Assembly: GCA_965262425.1 (NCBI GenBank)
Contig: OZ253536.1
Location: forward strand, 2,604,001-2,668,000
Direction: 5' to 3'
Origin: CAZOZZ01 sp965262425
Lineage (GTDB): Bacteria > Acidobacteriota > Terriglobia > 20CM-2-55-15
DNA length: 64,000 nt
A program made the translations under genes and the position numbers. The notes beneath the pieces were generated by a model. That model did no database searches, was not told the DNA's origin, and saw nothing but the letters and a program-made list of their open reading frames with translations. This document shows, one piece after another, positions 24,871 through 34,000 of this stretch (position 1 is the first letter of the stretch; each line of letters starts with the position of its first letter).

Positions 24871-24877
24871 GCCCGAA

Positions 24878-24900
24878 GAGGCGGGCGCCACACCCGCCTC
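24878..24900. terminator. Possible terminator hairpin after the Vgb-like gene
   Basis: GAGGCGGG and CCCGCCTC form an 8-bp GC-rich stem with a 7-base loop eight bases after the stop codon. There is no clear T run, so termination efficiency is uncertain. Confidence 0.45.
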
Positions 24901-25077
24901 AACTTCTCCGTTCGAACGCGAGCGCTCTCCGTTGGTTTCGTCTCGCGAATCCGAGCGAATTCCCTGATTGATTGGCCCAACTCCCTCCTCTCGTCTCCTT
25001 TCTGGAGTTCTCAAAGGCCCGCTAATTCGGGGACGCGCCAATTAGGGGTCTATACTGCCGTATTCAGGAGAAACCAG

Positions 25078-26079
25078 ATGAGACGAATGGCTACCTCGGC
25101 GATTACGGGAGCCTTGCTTTTTGCCGGGACGTTGTCCGCCCAGAGTTCGGAGATTCCACAGGATACGGCAATCAAGCATGCCGTGGAGCGGAGCCTTCCC
25201 CTGCTGCAAAAATCCGGCATGACCGCTACAAAGAAGTCCCAGTGCATATCGTGTCATCACAACTCTCTGACCGCCATGACTGTTGCTCTGGCCCGCGGCA
25301 AAGGCATCCGTGTAGATGACCAATTCGCCAGAGAGCAATTGGAGGCAGCGGCCCTGTTTGCGGAAACCTGGCGGGTACATCTTCTGAACGGTTTCGGCAT
25401 TCCGGGAGGGGCGGATGCCGTCAGCTATCTGCTGATCGGGCTCGGAGCGGATAAACATCCCGCGGACCCGGCGACGGATCTGATGGCGCTGTTTCTGAAG
25501 CGGGCGCAACAGCCCGATGGCCGATGGCGAATCAGTGCGGAACGACCTCCAATGGAATACTCGGATATCACCGTGACGGCAACATCGCTCCGTGCGCTTC
25601 AGCTCTATTCGCCCGAGAGCGAGAAGTTCGATTACGACATGGCCGTCAAGCAGGCGGCCGAATGGATCTTCGCCGCCTCTGCGGATTCCAGCGAAGAGCA
25701 TGCGTTCCGGCTGCTGGCAATGACGTGGGCGAACGCCCCACCCGAGCTGATTGGTAGTGCGGCCGGGGAAGCTCTGGCCCAGCAGAAACCCGATGGCGGC
25801 TGGGCCCAGCTTTCCGACATGCCGAGCGACGTCTACGCGACCGGCCAGATATTGGTGGCGCTGCACGCAACCGGTCTACCCGCCGACGATGACGCATACC
25901 GCCGCGGCGTCCGGTTTCTTCTCGACACCCAACTCGACGACGGTTCGTGGCATGTCACGACACGGTCGTTTCCGGTTCAACCTTACTTCGAGACCGACTT
26001 CCCCCATGGCGATGACCAGTGGATCTCCGCCGCTGCCTCCAACTGGGCCACCATGGCGCTGCTGCACTCACTCCCGTAG
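25078..26079 (+). CDS. Secreted c-haem protein with terpene-cyclase-like repeats
   Basis: 333 residues with a signal peptide (AITGALLFAGTLSAQ). CISCH at residues 56-60, followed by a second His, marks a haem c site. The remainder is an alpha-helical barrel of squalene-cyclase/prenyltransferase-like repeats with QxxDGxW motifs (QPDGRWRIS, KPDGGWAQL, LDDGSWHV). Catalytic DxDD of squalene-hopene cyclase is absent, so it is unlikely to be a cyclase. Such proteins are common beside ankyrin and DUF1592 genes in Acidobacteriota, as here. It may carry electrons or bind a polymer. Confidence 0.78.
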   Translation: MRRMATSAITGALLFAGTLSAQSSEIPQDTAIKHAVERSLPLLQKSGMTATKKSQCISCHHNSLTAMTVALARGKGIRVDDQFAREQLEAAALFAETWRVHLLNGFGIPGGADAVSYLLIGLGADKHPADPATDLMALFLKRAQQPDGRWRISAERPPMEYSDITVTATSLRALQLYSPESEKFDYDMAVKQAAEWIFAASADSSEEHAFRLLAMTWANAPPELIGSAAGEALAQQKPDGGWAQLSDMPSDVYATGQILVALHATGLPADDDAYRRGVRFLLDTQLDDGSWHVTTRSFPVQPYFETDFPHGDDQWISAAASNWATMALLHSLP

Positions 26080-26265
26080 TTAGGGCCCCAGCCTTGTCGC
26101 GTCCGGACTTTCGTTAGCCGTTTAGTCTTGACGAATCCCATCCGGCAGATTAACTTTTTGACACAATAGACAGGCACATTACATGTAAATAACTTGTTTA
26201 TGGAGTTCAGGATAGATCGCTGACCTCCCGAACTACGACGAACCTCAGACCTGGAAACGGACGAG

Positions 26266-28689
26266 ATGACGAAACTCACTATGGCCACCCTGGGCGCCAT
26301 GCTGGTGGGGCTGATGGCAGTCACTCCATCCAGTCTGGCTCGGCCGCAGGTGTCGCTCGATACGGCCGACGGACTCGTGCTGTCACGCGAGTCCCAGCAG
26401 GCGCTCGTCGATCAGTATTGTGTGTTTTGCCATGACGACGTCGAGCGAGCTGGAGACATGACGTTATCCGAACTCGATCTGGATCACGTCGGGGATAGCG
26501 CGCCGCTTGTTGAGAAGATGATTCGCAAATTGCGGTCCGGCATGATGCCTCCCGCCGGACAACCCCGGCCGGATCGGGCGACGCTCAACGCTTTCGCGGC
26601 ATCGCTGGAAACGACGCTCGACCGAATTGCCGCGGCCAATCCCAATCCGGGCACGCGGGTCCTTCAGCGGCTCAACCGGGCTGAATATGCCCGCTCGGTC
26701 CGGGAGTTGCTCGATCTGGATGTGGATGTCGCCGCGCTGCTGCCTCCCGACAGCATGGGCAGGGGATTTGACAATATCGCCGACGCGTTGACGCTGTCTC
26801 CCGCGTTGATGGAAGGATTCATTCGGGCCGCCAGTAAGATCAGCCACCTGGCGGTTGGCGAGGTGGCCGCGACGGCCACGATGGCGACATACAAAGTCCC
26901 GCGAACGTCGTCGCAGATGCGCTACGTTACGGGCGCGCCGCTGGGGACGCGAGGCGGCTTGTCCGTGGTTCATACCTTTCCGGCCGACGGCGAGTATGTT
27001 TTCAAGATGGAGTTCTACCATGGGAGTGTGTTCTTTGGTGGGAAGGCCGACGATGAGCAGATCGAAGTGTCCGTCGACGGCGAGCGCGTGGCGTTGATCG
27101 ACATCGACCCGCAACTGAGCGAGACGCGGGGGAGTGGCGTCAACGTCGAGACGCAATCAATCTCCATAAAGGCGGGGCCGAGGAGGCTGTCGGCGGCATT
27201 CATCATGCGATCAGCCGGACCGATCGACGATTTGATGAGTCCGAATGAGATCACGCTGGCCGACACCGAGGTGGCGGCCGGCGACGGTATTACCACTCTG
27301 CCCCACCTAGAGTTCCTTGAAGTCCGCGGCCCGTTCAATTCGACCGGGGTATCGTCGACGCCCAGCCGTCGCAAGATATTCACCTGCCGTCCGACTGCTC
27401 CGGGAGAAGAGACGCCCTGCGCGAGGAAGATCATCTCGAGGCTGGCAAGCCAGGCTTACCGAAGACCCGTGACTCCGGAGGATCTCGTGGGGTTGATGAA
27501 CTTCTACCGGGAGGGCAAGGAGACCGAGGACTTTGAAGCGGGGACCCGCGATGCTCTTCAGGCCATCCTGACCAGCCCCAATTTCGTGTTCCGGTTCGAG
27601 CAGGAACGGTCCGACGCCAAGCCCGGTGAGACGTTCCGCATCAGCGACCTCGAGCTGGCGTCCCGTCTGTCGTATTTCCTCTGGAGCACCGCGCCCGATG
27701 ATGAACTCTACTCGCTCGCGGGAGAGGGGAGACTCCACGATCCCGCTGTCCTTCGACAACAAGTACGACGAATGCTGGCGGATTCGCGCGCCGAGACACT
27801 GGCGACGCGGTTCGCCGGCCAGTGGCTGCGACTGGCCGACCTCGAGGGCATGCATCCGGATCCGGAGCGGTATCGGCTGTTTGACACGACGCTGGCGGAG
27901 TCCATGCGCCGCGAAACGGAGTTGCTCTTTGAGAACGTCATGCGCGAGGACCGCAATGTCCTGGACCTGCTGACGGCAGACTACACATTTGTCGACGAGC
28001 GTCTCGCCAAACACTACGGAATCCCGAATGTGCAGGGTAATCGATTTCGCCGCGTGGCAATTGACGACGACAACCGGAAAGGACTGTTGGGCCACGGCAG
28101 CATTCTCACGCTGACGTCGGTCCCGACCCGAACGTCTCCGGTGGCCCGTGGCAAATGGGTACTGGAAGTCCTTCTGGGAACGCCACCGCCGGCTCCACCC
28201 CCGAACGTTCCGGACCTGGAAGAAACGAAAGTCTTCCAGGGTGACAAGCTTCTCACGGTTCGGGAACGCATGGAGGTGCATCGAAAGAATGCTTTCTGCG
28301 CGGGTTGTCATTCCATAATTGACCCGATCGGATTGGCGCTGGAGAACTTCGACGCGACCGGGCGATGGCGCGACCTGGACGCGGGCGCTCCGATCGATGC
28401 GGTCGGAGAGTTGATCGACGGGACGGTAGTCGATGGCCCGGTTGGACTGCGGCTGGCACTCCTGGATAAGTCCGCTTCGCTGATCCGGAATTTCACCGAG
28501 AATCTGATGACTTACGGTCTGGGACGGCGGGTGGAATACTACGACATGTCGACGGTTCGCGACATCGCACGGAAAGCGGCTCTCAACGACAATCGATTTT
28601 CTTCGTTCGTACTGGGCGTGATCGAAAGCCCGGCCTTTCAGATGAGGACCGTGCAGGGGAGCCTGGACGATGCCGGTCGGAACCCGTGA
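26266..28689 (+). CDS. DUF1592-family c-type cytochrome protein
   Basis: 807 residues with a signal peptide and a haem motif CVFCH at residues 52-56. The order of domains is the standard one: DUF1587-like (LNRAEYARSVRELLDLDVDV at about 130), a carbohydrate-binding-like DUF1595 region, DUF1592 (SRLSYFLWSTAPDDELYSLA near 470), DUF1588 (RTSPVARGKWVLEVLLGTPP) and DUF1585 (YGLGRRVEYYDM), with a second CAGCH motif near 688. These large exported proteins are typical of Planctomycetes and Acidobacteriota and are thought to act in polymer oxidation. The DUF1552 gene follows 84 bases downstream. Confidence 0.9.
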   Translation: MTKLTMATLGAMLVGLMAVTPSSLARPQVSLDTADGLVLSRESQQALVDQYCVFCHDDVERAGDMTLSELDLDHVGDSAPLVEKMIRKLRSGMMPPAGQPRPDRATLNAFAASLETTLDRIAAANPNPGTRVLQRLNRAEYARSVRELLDLDVDVAALLPPDSMGRGFDNIADALTLSPALMEGFIRAASKISHLAVGEVAATATMATYKVPRTSSQMRYVTGAPLGTRGGLSVVHTFPADGEYVFKMEFYHGSVFFGGKADDEQIEVSVDGERVALIDIDPQLSETRGSGVNVETQSISIKAGPRRLSAAFIMRSAGPIDDLMSPNEITLADTEVAAGDGITTLPHLEFLEVRGPFNSTGVSSTPSRRKIFTCRPTAPGEETPCARKIISRLASQAYRRPVTPEDLVGLMNFYREGKETEDFEAGTRDALQAILTSPNFVFRFEQERSDAKPGETFRISDLELASRLSYFLWSTAPDDELYSLAGEGRLHDPAVLRQQVRRMLADSRAETLATRFAGQWLRLADLEGMHPDPERYRLFDTTLAESMRRETELLFENVMREDRNVLDLLTADYTFVDERLAKHYGIPNVQGNRFRRVAIDDDNRKGLLGHGSILTLTSVPTRTSPVARGKWVLEVLLGTPPPAPPPNVPDLEETKVFQGDKLLTVRERMEVHRKNAFCAGCHSIIDPIGLALENFDATGRWRDLDAGAPIDAVGELIDGTVVDGPVGLRLALLDKSASLIRNFTENLMTYGLGRRVEYYDMSTVRDIARKAALNDNRFSSFVLGVIESPAFQMRTVQGSLDDAGRNP

Positions 28690-28773
28690 TCGGCATCTAC
28701 AGTTTCGAAATATTGGGCAGTGATTTGATCAGGACTGTCTCGCGGAAGAGCTAGTCAGGAGGGTATTCGGCTT

Positions 28774-30150
28774 ATGTTCATCACAAAGAGACACATCTCC
28801 CGACGCACGGTGTTAAAAGGGATGGGCGTCGCGGTCTCGTTGCCGTTGCTGGAATCCATGTTGCCGGCCCAGACCCCGACGCGCGAGACGGCGGCGGTTT
28901 CACCAACGCGTCTGGCTTGTTTACAGATGGTGCACGGATCGGCGGGTGCCGACAAGTACGGGGCCGGGAAGAACCTGTGGTCACCGGCGGCCGAAGGTCA
29001 TAATTTCGACCTCACCCCGACCAGCATGAGTCCCCTTGAGGCGTTCAGGGACTACCTGACTATCATCAGTAATACGGATTGCCGCAACGCGGAGGCCTTC
29101 CGGTTGGCTGAAGTCGGCGCCGACCATTTCAGGACCTCGGCGGTCTTCCTGACCCAGGCGAAACCGAAGATGACCGAAGGCTCCGACGTGTATGCGGGGA
29201 CGTCGATCGATCAGCTCTACGCGCAGCGGTTCGGGCGGGATACGCCGCTGCCGTCGCTCGAGCTTTCCATCGACAACCTGGCTCAATCGGGTGCTTGCGC
29301 CTACGGGTATTCCTGCGTGTACACGGATTCGATCTCCTGGGCGACCCCAACGGACCCACTTCCGATGACAAGGAATCCCCGCGTGATCTTCGAGCGACTG
29401 TTCGGCGACGGCGTGACCGAGGCGGAGCGAACAGTCCGCCGTGGCAAGACCCGCAGCATTCTGGACTGGATCACGCACGAGGTGGCCAGGCTGAAGCAGG
29501 ATCTGGGCGTGAACGACGTCGACAGGCTGACCCAGTACCTGGATGACATACGGGAAGTGGAGCGGCGAATCCAAAAGATCGAGGAACACAATGCGAGCGG
29601 CGAGGCCAGAGAGTTGCCGGACGCTCCCATTGGAGTGCCTGACGATTGGGAAGAGCATATCAAGCTGATGTTCGACATGCAGGCGCTGGCATTCATGGCC
29701 GGCATCACCAACGTTTCCGCATTCAAGATGAGCCGTGACACGAACAACAGGGTCTGGGCTCAAACCGGAGTCCGGGCGGGGTTCCACTCGGCGTCCCACC
29801 ACGGGGGCCGACCCGAGCGAGTGGAGGCCTTCGCCAGGATCAACCGCTACCACGTAAGCCTGGTGCCGTACTTCCTGGAGAAATTGAAAAATACACCGGA
29901 CGGAGACGGCAACCTTCTAGACCATACCGTCGTGCTCTATGGTTCCGGAATGGGCGACGGCAACCTGCACAACCACAAGCGATGTCCGCTGTTCCTGGTG
30001 GGCGGAGCCAACGGAACGCTCGACGGGAATCTGCATTTCAAAGCCAAAGATGGAACGCCCATGGCGGATGCTTTCCTGACCCTTTTGCACAAACTGGGAA
30101 TGGATGACGTGACAAGCATTGGCGATAGCACCGGAGAGATTGCGATCTGA
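28774..30150 (+). CDS. DUF1552 exported protein (Tat signal)
   Basis: 458 residues. The N-terminus (HISRRTVLKGMGVAVSLPLL) is a Tat-type signal, so the protein is probably exported folded, perhaps with a cofactor. DUF1552 proteins resemble sulfatase/phosphatase-like alpha-beta enzymes, and the late segment HTVVLYGSGMGDGNLHNHKR is the conserved family signature. It pairs almost invariably with DUF1592 genes, which is exactly the gene upstream. The biochemical role remains unknown in the family. The ankyrin gene begins 6 bases after its stop, implying one operon of at least three genes. Confidence 0.9.
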   Translation: MFITKRHISRRTVLKGMGVAVSLPLLESMLPAQTPTRETAAVSPTRLACLQMVHGSAGADKYGAGKNLWSPAAEGHNFDLTPTSMSPLEAFRDYLTIISNTDCRNAEAFRLAEVGADHFRTSAVFLTQAKPKMTEGSDVYAGTSIDQLYAQRFGRDTPLPSLELSIDNLAQSGACAYGYSCVYTDSISWATPTDPLPMTRNPRVIFERLFGDGVTEAERTVRRGKTRSILDWITHEVARLKQDLGVNDVDRLTQYLDDIREVERRIQKIEEHNASGEARELPDAPIGVPDDWEEHIKLMFDMQALAFMAGITNVSAFKMSRDTNNRVWAQTGVRAGFHSASHHGGRPERVEAFARINRYHVSLVPYFLEKLKNTPDGDGNLLDHTVVLYGSGMGDGNLHNHKRCPLFLVGGANGTLDGNLHFKAKDGTPMADAFLTLLHKLGMDDVTSIGDSTGEIAI

Positions 30151-30155
30151 GTCTT

Positions 30156-31844
30156 ATGAGAAATCCGTCAACGTTGCGAAAGAGAATCTTCGGCGGCCTC
30201 TCGGTCGGCCTTATCGGCGTCCTCCTGACGACCCTACTACTCCTGGCGTCGGTAGTTGAAGCGCCGGTTGCGGATGCGGCGTTGGCCGGCGACATCGAAA
30301 CGGTCCGGTCACTCCTGAAGCAAGGGTTCGATGTGAACGCCCCCCAGGGTGACGGCCAGACCGCGCTTCACTGGGCCGCGTTCCACGACGACACGGAAAT
30401 GGCAGCCATGCTGCTTTATGCCGGGGCAAACGTGGAAGCCACCAGCCGGGTCAACGGCATCACACCGTTGTTCATCGCCTCACAAAATGGAAGCGGGGCA
30501 ATGATCGGGACGCTGCTGGAAAGTGGCGCCAACCCGAACCGGGCGATGACGATCTCAGCGACGACACCACTGATGCTGGCGGCGGCTTCGGGCAAGCCGG
30601 ACGCCGTCGGGCGACTACTGGACGCTGGTGCGAACCCGGACTCGAAAGAGAGCGTTCATGGTCAGACGGCGTTGATGTTTGCGGCCGTGCTCAATCGGAC
30701 CAGCGCACTCGAAGTGTTGCTGGATGCGGGGGCGGACCGGACGATTGCAACGGAAGTTGTCGATGTAGTCGAACGAAACAGGCGCCGTGCGGGCCGTGGC
30801 GGACCCGGGGCCGCGGGACAAGGCCGTGGCCGTGGTGGCCCGGCCCCCGACTCCCAGGCTCCGTTGCTGTCCGCATCCGGGCTGGGTGGTCGTAGCGGCA
30901 ATCTCGGTAGTGTGGTCCGCGGTGCTCCGGTGGCGCGGGCGCGTCGCCCTCGCGTTCCCCCTGTGGATACGATGGGTGGTTTGACACCCCTGCTGTTTGC
31001 GGCCCGTGAAGGTCACCTCGGAGCGGTAGACGTTTTGCTCAAAGCGGGATCCGATATCAACGAGACGAGTCCCGGAGACCGGGCGACCCCACTGTTCATT
31101 GCCACCGTCAACGGCCACTTCGACCTGGCGCAATCCCTGCTCGACCGGGGGGCGGATCCGACCCTTGCCAACACGGCGGGAGGGACACCCTTGTACGCGG
31201 CAGTTAATGTAAGGTGGGCGCCTCAGACAACCTATCCCCAGCCCGACACGACGCAGGAAAAGGTGACGTATCTGGAATTGATGCAGTCCTTCCTCGACGC
31301 CGGCGCGGACCCGAACGTCCGGCTGAAGAAAAAATTGTGGTTTACCTCCTACTTCTCCGACCTGTCGCGTGCGAACGCCGCGGGAGGGACGGCGGTCTGG
31401 CGGGCGGCACAAGTGGGTGACGTCGCTGCCATGCGGCTGCTGATCGGGGCCGGGGCGGATCCCGAGATCACGACCGAAGAAGGAGTCTCGCCGCTCAACG
31501 TAGCGACCGGGGCCGGCTTCCACGGAAACGACGAAGTCACCGTGCCGGATGGTTTGATGCCTGCGATCCGATATCTCATCGAGGAACTTGGCGCTGACGT
31601 GAACCAGGCGGACAACGGGAGAGGCGGCTATACGCCTCTCCACAACGCCGCGGGGCTGGGCGACAACGAAATGGTCCAGTACCTGGTGGACCATGGCGCC
31701 AACGTCCGGGCGCTCAGCGATAGCGGACAAACGGTTGCGGACATGGCGAACGGACCGCGTCAACGCATCCAGCCGTTCCCGGAAACGATCGCGCTCTTGC
31801 GGAAGCTGGGTTCTCCCTTCAACGACAACTGCGTATCTTGCTGA
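30156..31844 (+). CDS. Ankyrin-repeat exported protein, ends at a truncated haem motif
   Basis: 562 residues with a membrane or signal segment (GLSVGLIGVLLTTLLLLASV). About ten ankyrin repeats are visible in two blocks (about 45-200 and 275-540), separated by a Gly-Arg-rich linker. The protein ends FNDNCVSC and stop. In the local protein at 25078 the comparable CISCH opens a cyclase-like haem domain, so this gene probably lost such a domain; the TGA replaces the haem-ligating His. It is the third gene of the DUF1592-DUF1552 operon. It may present binding surfaces for periplasmic partners. Confidence 0.83.
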   Translation: MRNPSTLRKRIFGGLSVGLIGVLLTTLLLLASVVEAPVADAALAGDIETVRSLLKQGFDVNAPQGDGQTALHWAAFHDDTEMAAMLLYAGANVEATSRVNGITPLFIASQNGSGAMIGTLLESGANPNRAMTISATTPLMLAAASGKPDAVGRLLDAGANPDSKESVHGQTALMFAAVLNRTSALEVLLDAGADRTIATEVVDVVERNRRRAGRGGPGAAGQGRGRGGPAPDSQAPLLSASGLGGRSGNLGSVVRGAPVARARRPRVPPVDTMGGLTPLLFAAREGHLGAVDVLLKAGSDINETSPGDRATPLFIATVNGHFDLAQSLLDRGADPTLANTAGGTPLYAAVNVRWAPQTTYPQPDTTQEKVTYLELMQSFLDAGADPNVRLKKKLWFTSYFSDLSRANAAGGTAVWRAAQVGDVAAMRLLIGAGADPEITTEEGVSPLNVATGAGFHGNDEVTVPDGLMPAIRYLIEELGADVNQADNGRGGYTPLHNAAGLGDNEMVQYLVDHGANVRALSDSGQTVADMANGPRQRIQPFPETIALLRKLGSPFNDNCVSC

Positions 31845-31893
31845 CGCCGGCGCGAGAGCTTACCTGTTCAGGTCGCCCACGGCTGACGGGCGA

Positions 31894-33012
31894 TCACTCG
31901 ACGCGCTGGAACTTCTGCACCCGTTTTCCGGTATCGACTTCTGTCGTATAGACGTTGCCGGCAGTGTCCATTGCGATGTTGTGGATCCAGTGGAAGCGGC
32001 CGGCGTTACGACCGGGTCCGCCGAACGAGCCGACACGTTCTCCGGTTTCCCGCGTCAGGATGTGCACCTCGTTGTTGGTACCGTCCGCCACCAGGATATA
32101 GCGCTGGGGGCCGTCTTCCGACGGCACCAGATCCCAGACGGATCCCCCGCTCCGCGTCCCGGGTTCCAGGACGATTTGGCGCAGAAACTCTCCGTCCTTG
32201 TCAAACACCTGGATGCGATTGTTGGCGCGATCACAAACGAAAACGGAATCGTCCCGCATGATACGGATGCAGTGGACTGCCTCGCCGAACTGCGGCGATT
32301 CCAGATCGAATGGAGCGCGCACCGTGTCGTCGGGCGTGTTGCCGTAAGCCCCCCAGTGCCGTTTATAGCCGCCGGTGGTTGCGTCGAATACGATCACACG
32401 TCTGTTCTGATACCCATCGGCGACATATAGCTCATCTGCCGCTGAATCGACCACCATGTGAGCAGGTCTTCCGAGTTGGTCGGTGACATTGCTCCCCTGA
32501 CTCTCGCCACTGTGCCCGATCTGGAGCAGAAACTTGCCGTTCCCGTCAAATTTCAGAATCTGATGGTCCGTCTCGCCGTTTCCGGCGATCCAGACGTTGC
32601 CTGAAGAGTCGACGTGGATCCCATGCTCATTGGTTGGCCATTCATAACCGTCGCCAGGACCGCCCCAGGAGTTAAGCAGGTTGCCTTCCGTGTCGAATTC
32701 CAGGACCGGTGGACCGGAAATGCAGCACTTTGAGACGGGCGGGTCGAGCGCGGCCCCTCGCTCATCGTCGGTAAGGGATCCCGGACGGTGCAGAACCCAT
32801 ACATGTCCCTCGCTGTCAGTTGCGATGCCGGCGGCCTGGCCAAGAATCCAGTTGTTCGGCAGCGGCTTCGGCCAGGAAGGATCCACGGCGTATTGAGGGA
32901 TACCGTCGGCGCCGGAGATCTCATCGGCAACTGGGGCTACCTGGGGGGCCTCGCCGCATCCAAAAGACACCAGCAGAACTGCAACGAGACCGATGTAGGT
33001 TAAAAGTTTCAC
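31894..33012 (-). CDS. NHL-repeat lipoprotein (6-bladed propeller)
   Basis: About 372 residues from GTG 33012, chosen because GGAGGAGATGAA precedes it; upstream in-frame ATGs lack a ribosome site. A lipobox (LLVSFGC) makes it a lipoprotein. The rest is an NHL propeller (GIHVDSSGNVWIAGNGETDH, HMVVDSAADELYVADGYQNR, RIMRDDSVFVCDRANNRIQV) of the type seen in peptidyl-amidating-lyase-like proteins. Lyase activity would need metal ligands I did not verify. It is convergent with the ankyrin gene and ends 49 bases from it. Confidence 0.85.
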   Translation of the reverse strand: MKLLTYIGLVAVLLVSFGCGEAPQVAPVADEISGADGIPQYAVDPSWPKPLPNNWILGQAAGIATDSEGHVWVLHRPGSLTDDERGAALDPPVSKCCISGPPVLEFDTEGNLLNSWGGPGDGYEWPTNEHGIHVDSSGNVWIAGNGETDHQILKFDGNGKFLLQIGHSGESQGSNVTDQLGRPAHMVVDSAADELYVADGYQNRRVIVFDATTGGYKRHWGAYGNTPDDTVRAPFDLESPQFGEAVHCIRIMRDDSVFVCDRANNRIQVFDKDGEFLRQIVLEPGTRSGGSVWDLVPSEDGPQRYILVADGTNNEVHILTRETGERVGSFGGPGRNAGRFHWIHNIAMDTAGNVYTTEVDTGKRVQKFQRVE

Positions 33013-33140
33013 TTCATCTCCTCCAGTTTTCCTTCTGTCACGCATCGTCTCTGCCAACGTTGAACGGCGGTCTTAAAAACTCTAGCTCTTAAGATCGGCA
33101 ACACCCTCGTTGTCCGAAAGCCAAGTTACGTCTCCGCTTT

Positions 33141-33998
33141 CTACTTGTCCACTGTCCGTCGCCACGCGTCGTACTGCCGGCGGAGTTCCAACAGGGGGTT
33201 TTCCGCCCCACGCTCCGTGCGCACGGAGAGCGCGAGCCACGGCGCCTTGTCGGTACCCGCGTCCGTCATACCGATGTTCTCGGCAGCGTAAGGCTCGTCC
33301 CCACTGCGCGCGACCAGGATGGCCGCCATCGATGTGGTCTGCCGCACGTTCCCCTGATTGCAGCGCACGTCGCCGCCGGCGATGGATCCGGCCTCGAGAG
33401 CCCGTATGAGCCGGTCGGGCAATGTGTTGAAGCCCGCCGGATCGTCCCGACGATAGGCATCCAGCGGCCCCTGGACCACCTCGGAGCTAGCCAGGGTATT
33501 CCCCTGTGCACTCACGCCCCGGCTCGGGTCGGCCATCACCCCGGCGTAGCGTGCGACACCTTCCTCGCCAACGATCAACCCCTGCCGGAGAGGCGTCGTG
33601 TAGCCGGCCGTGCGCACGAATCCGTCGGCCATCGTGACCACTCCGTACTGTCGACGCTCGAGTTCGTCGTCCCACCCGGGGTCGGTCACCCGCGCGATCA
33701 CCGCTTCGGCGGTAAGCCCCTCCTGGATCGCCTCGAACACCCGGTTCCGGTTGTCGATATTGAAGCCCGCCTGAGTCGCGGCGGCCCCCTTTCCGGGCAC
33801 CAGCGCCGCCACGGCGTCGCCAAAGCTCTGGACGCAGGAAGACACCGCCACCCCCACGTCACCCGTCTCCGGATCGACCGCCACGATCGACCAGGTGGTC
33901 ATGTCCATCTCTTTGGGATACTCGGTCGCCTCAGGGGCGGCACAGCCAGCGAGAAGCAGGCCACCGAGCAGCAGCAACGTTTTCTTCAGCTTACGCAC
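33141..33998 (-). CDS. DUF1028-domain lipoprotein
   Basis: 285 residues from GTG 33998, two bases after the amidohydrolase stop, preceded by a G-rich site. The lipobox LLLAGC directs lipidation. DUF1028 proteins adopt an Ntn-hydrolase-like fold; the signature TWSIVAVDPETGDVGVAVSS at the start of the domain, then PGKGAAATQAGFNI and GVVTMADGFVRTAGY, is intact. Some homologues are annotated as peptidases, but activity is unproven. Translational coupling with the amidohydrolase suggests that both process exported substrates such as peptides. Confidence 0.87.
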   Translation of the reverse strand: MRKLKKTLLLLGGLLLAGCAAPEATEYPKEMDMTTWSIVAVDPETGDVGVAVSSCVQSFGDAVAALVPGKGAAATQAGFNIDNRNRVFEAIQEGLTAEAVIARVTDPGWDDELERRQYGVVTMADGFVRTAGYTTPLRQGLIVGEEGVARYAGVMADPSRGVSAQGNTLASSEVVQGPLDAYRRDDPAGFNTLPDRLIRALEAGSIAGGDVRCNQGNVRQTTSMAAILVARSGDEPYAAENIGMTDAGTDKAPWLALSVRTERGAENPLLELRRQYDAWRRTVDK

Positions 33999-34000
33999 GT

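Noticed and set aside
26158..26191. Promoter with TTGACA before the DUF1592 gene
   Set aside because: A TTGACA box is present, but no -10 box at a normal spacing was convincing (TACATG at 16 bases, TAAATA at 22).
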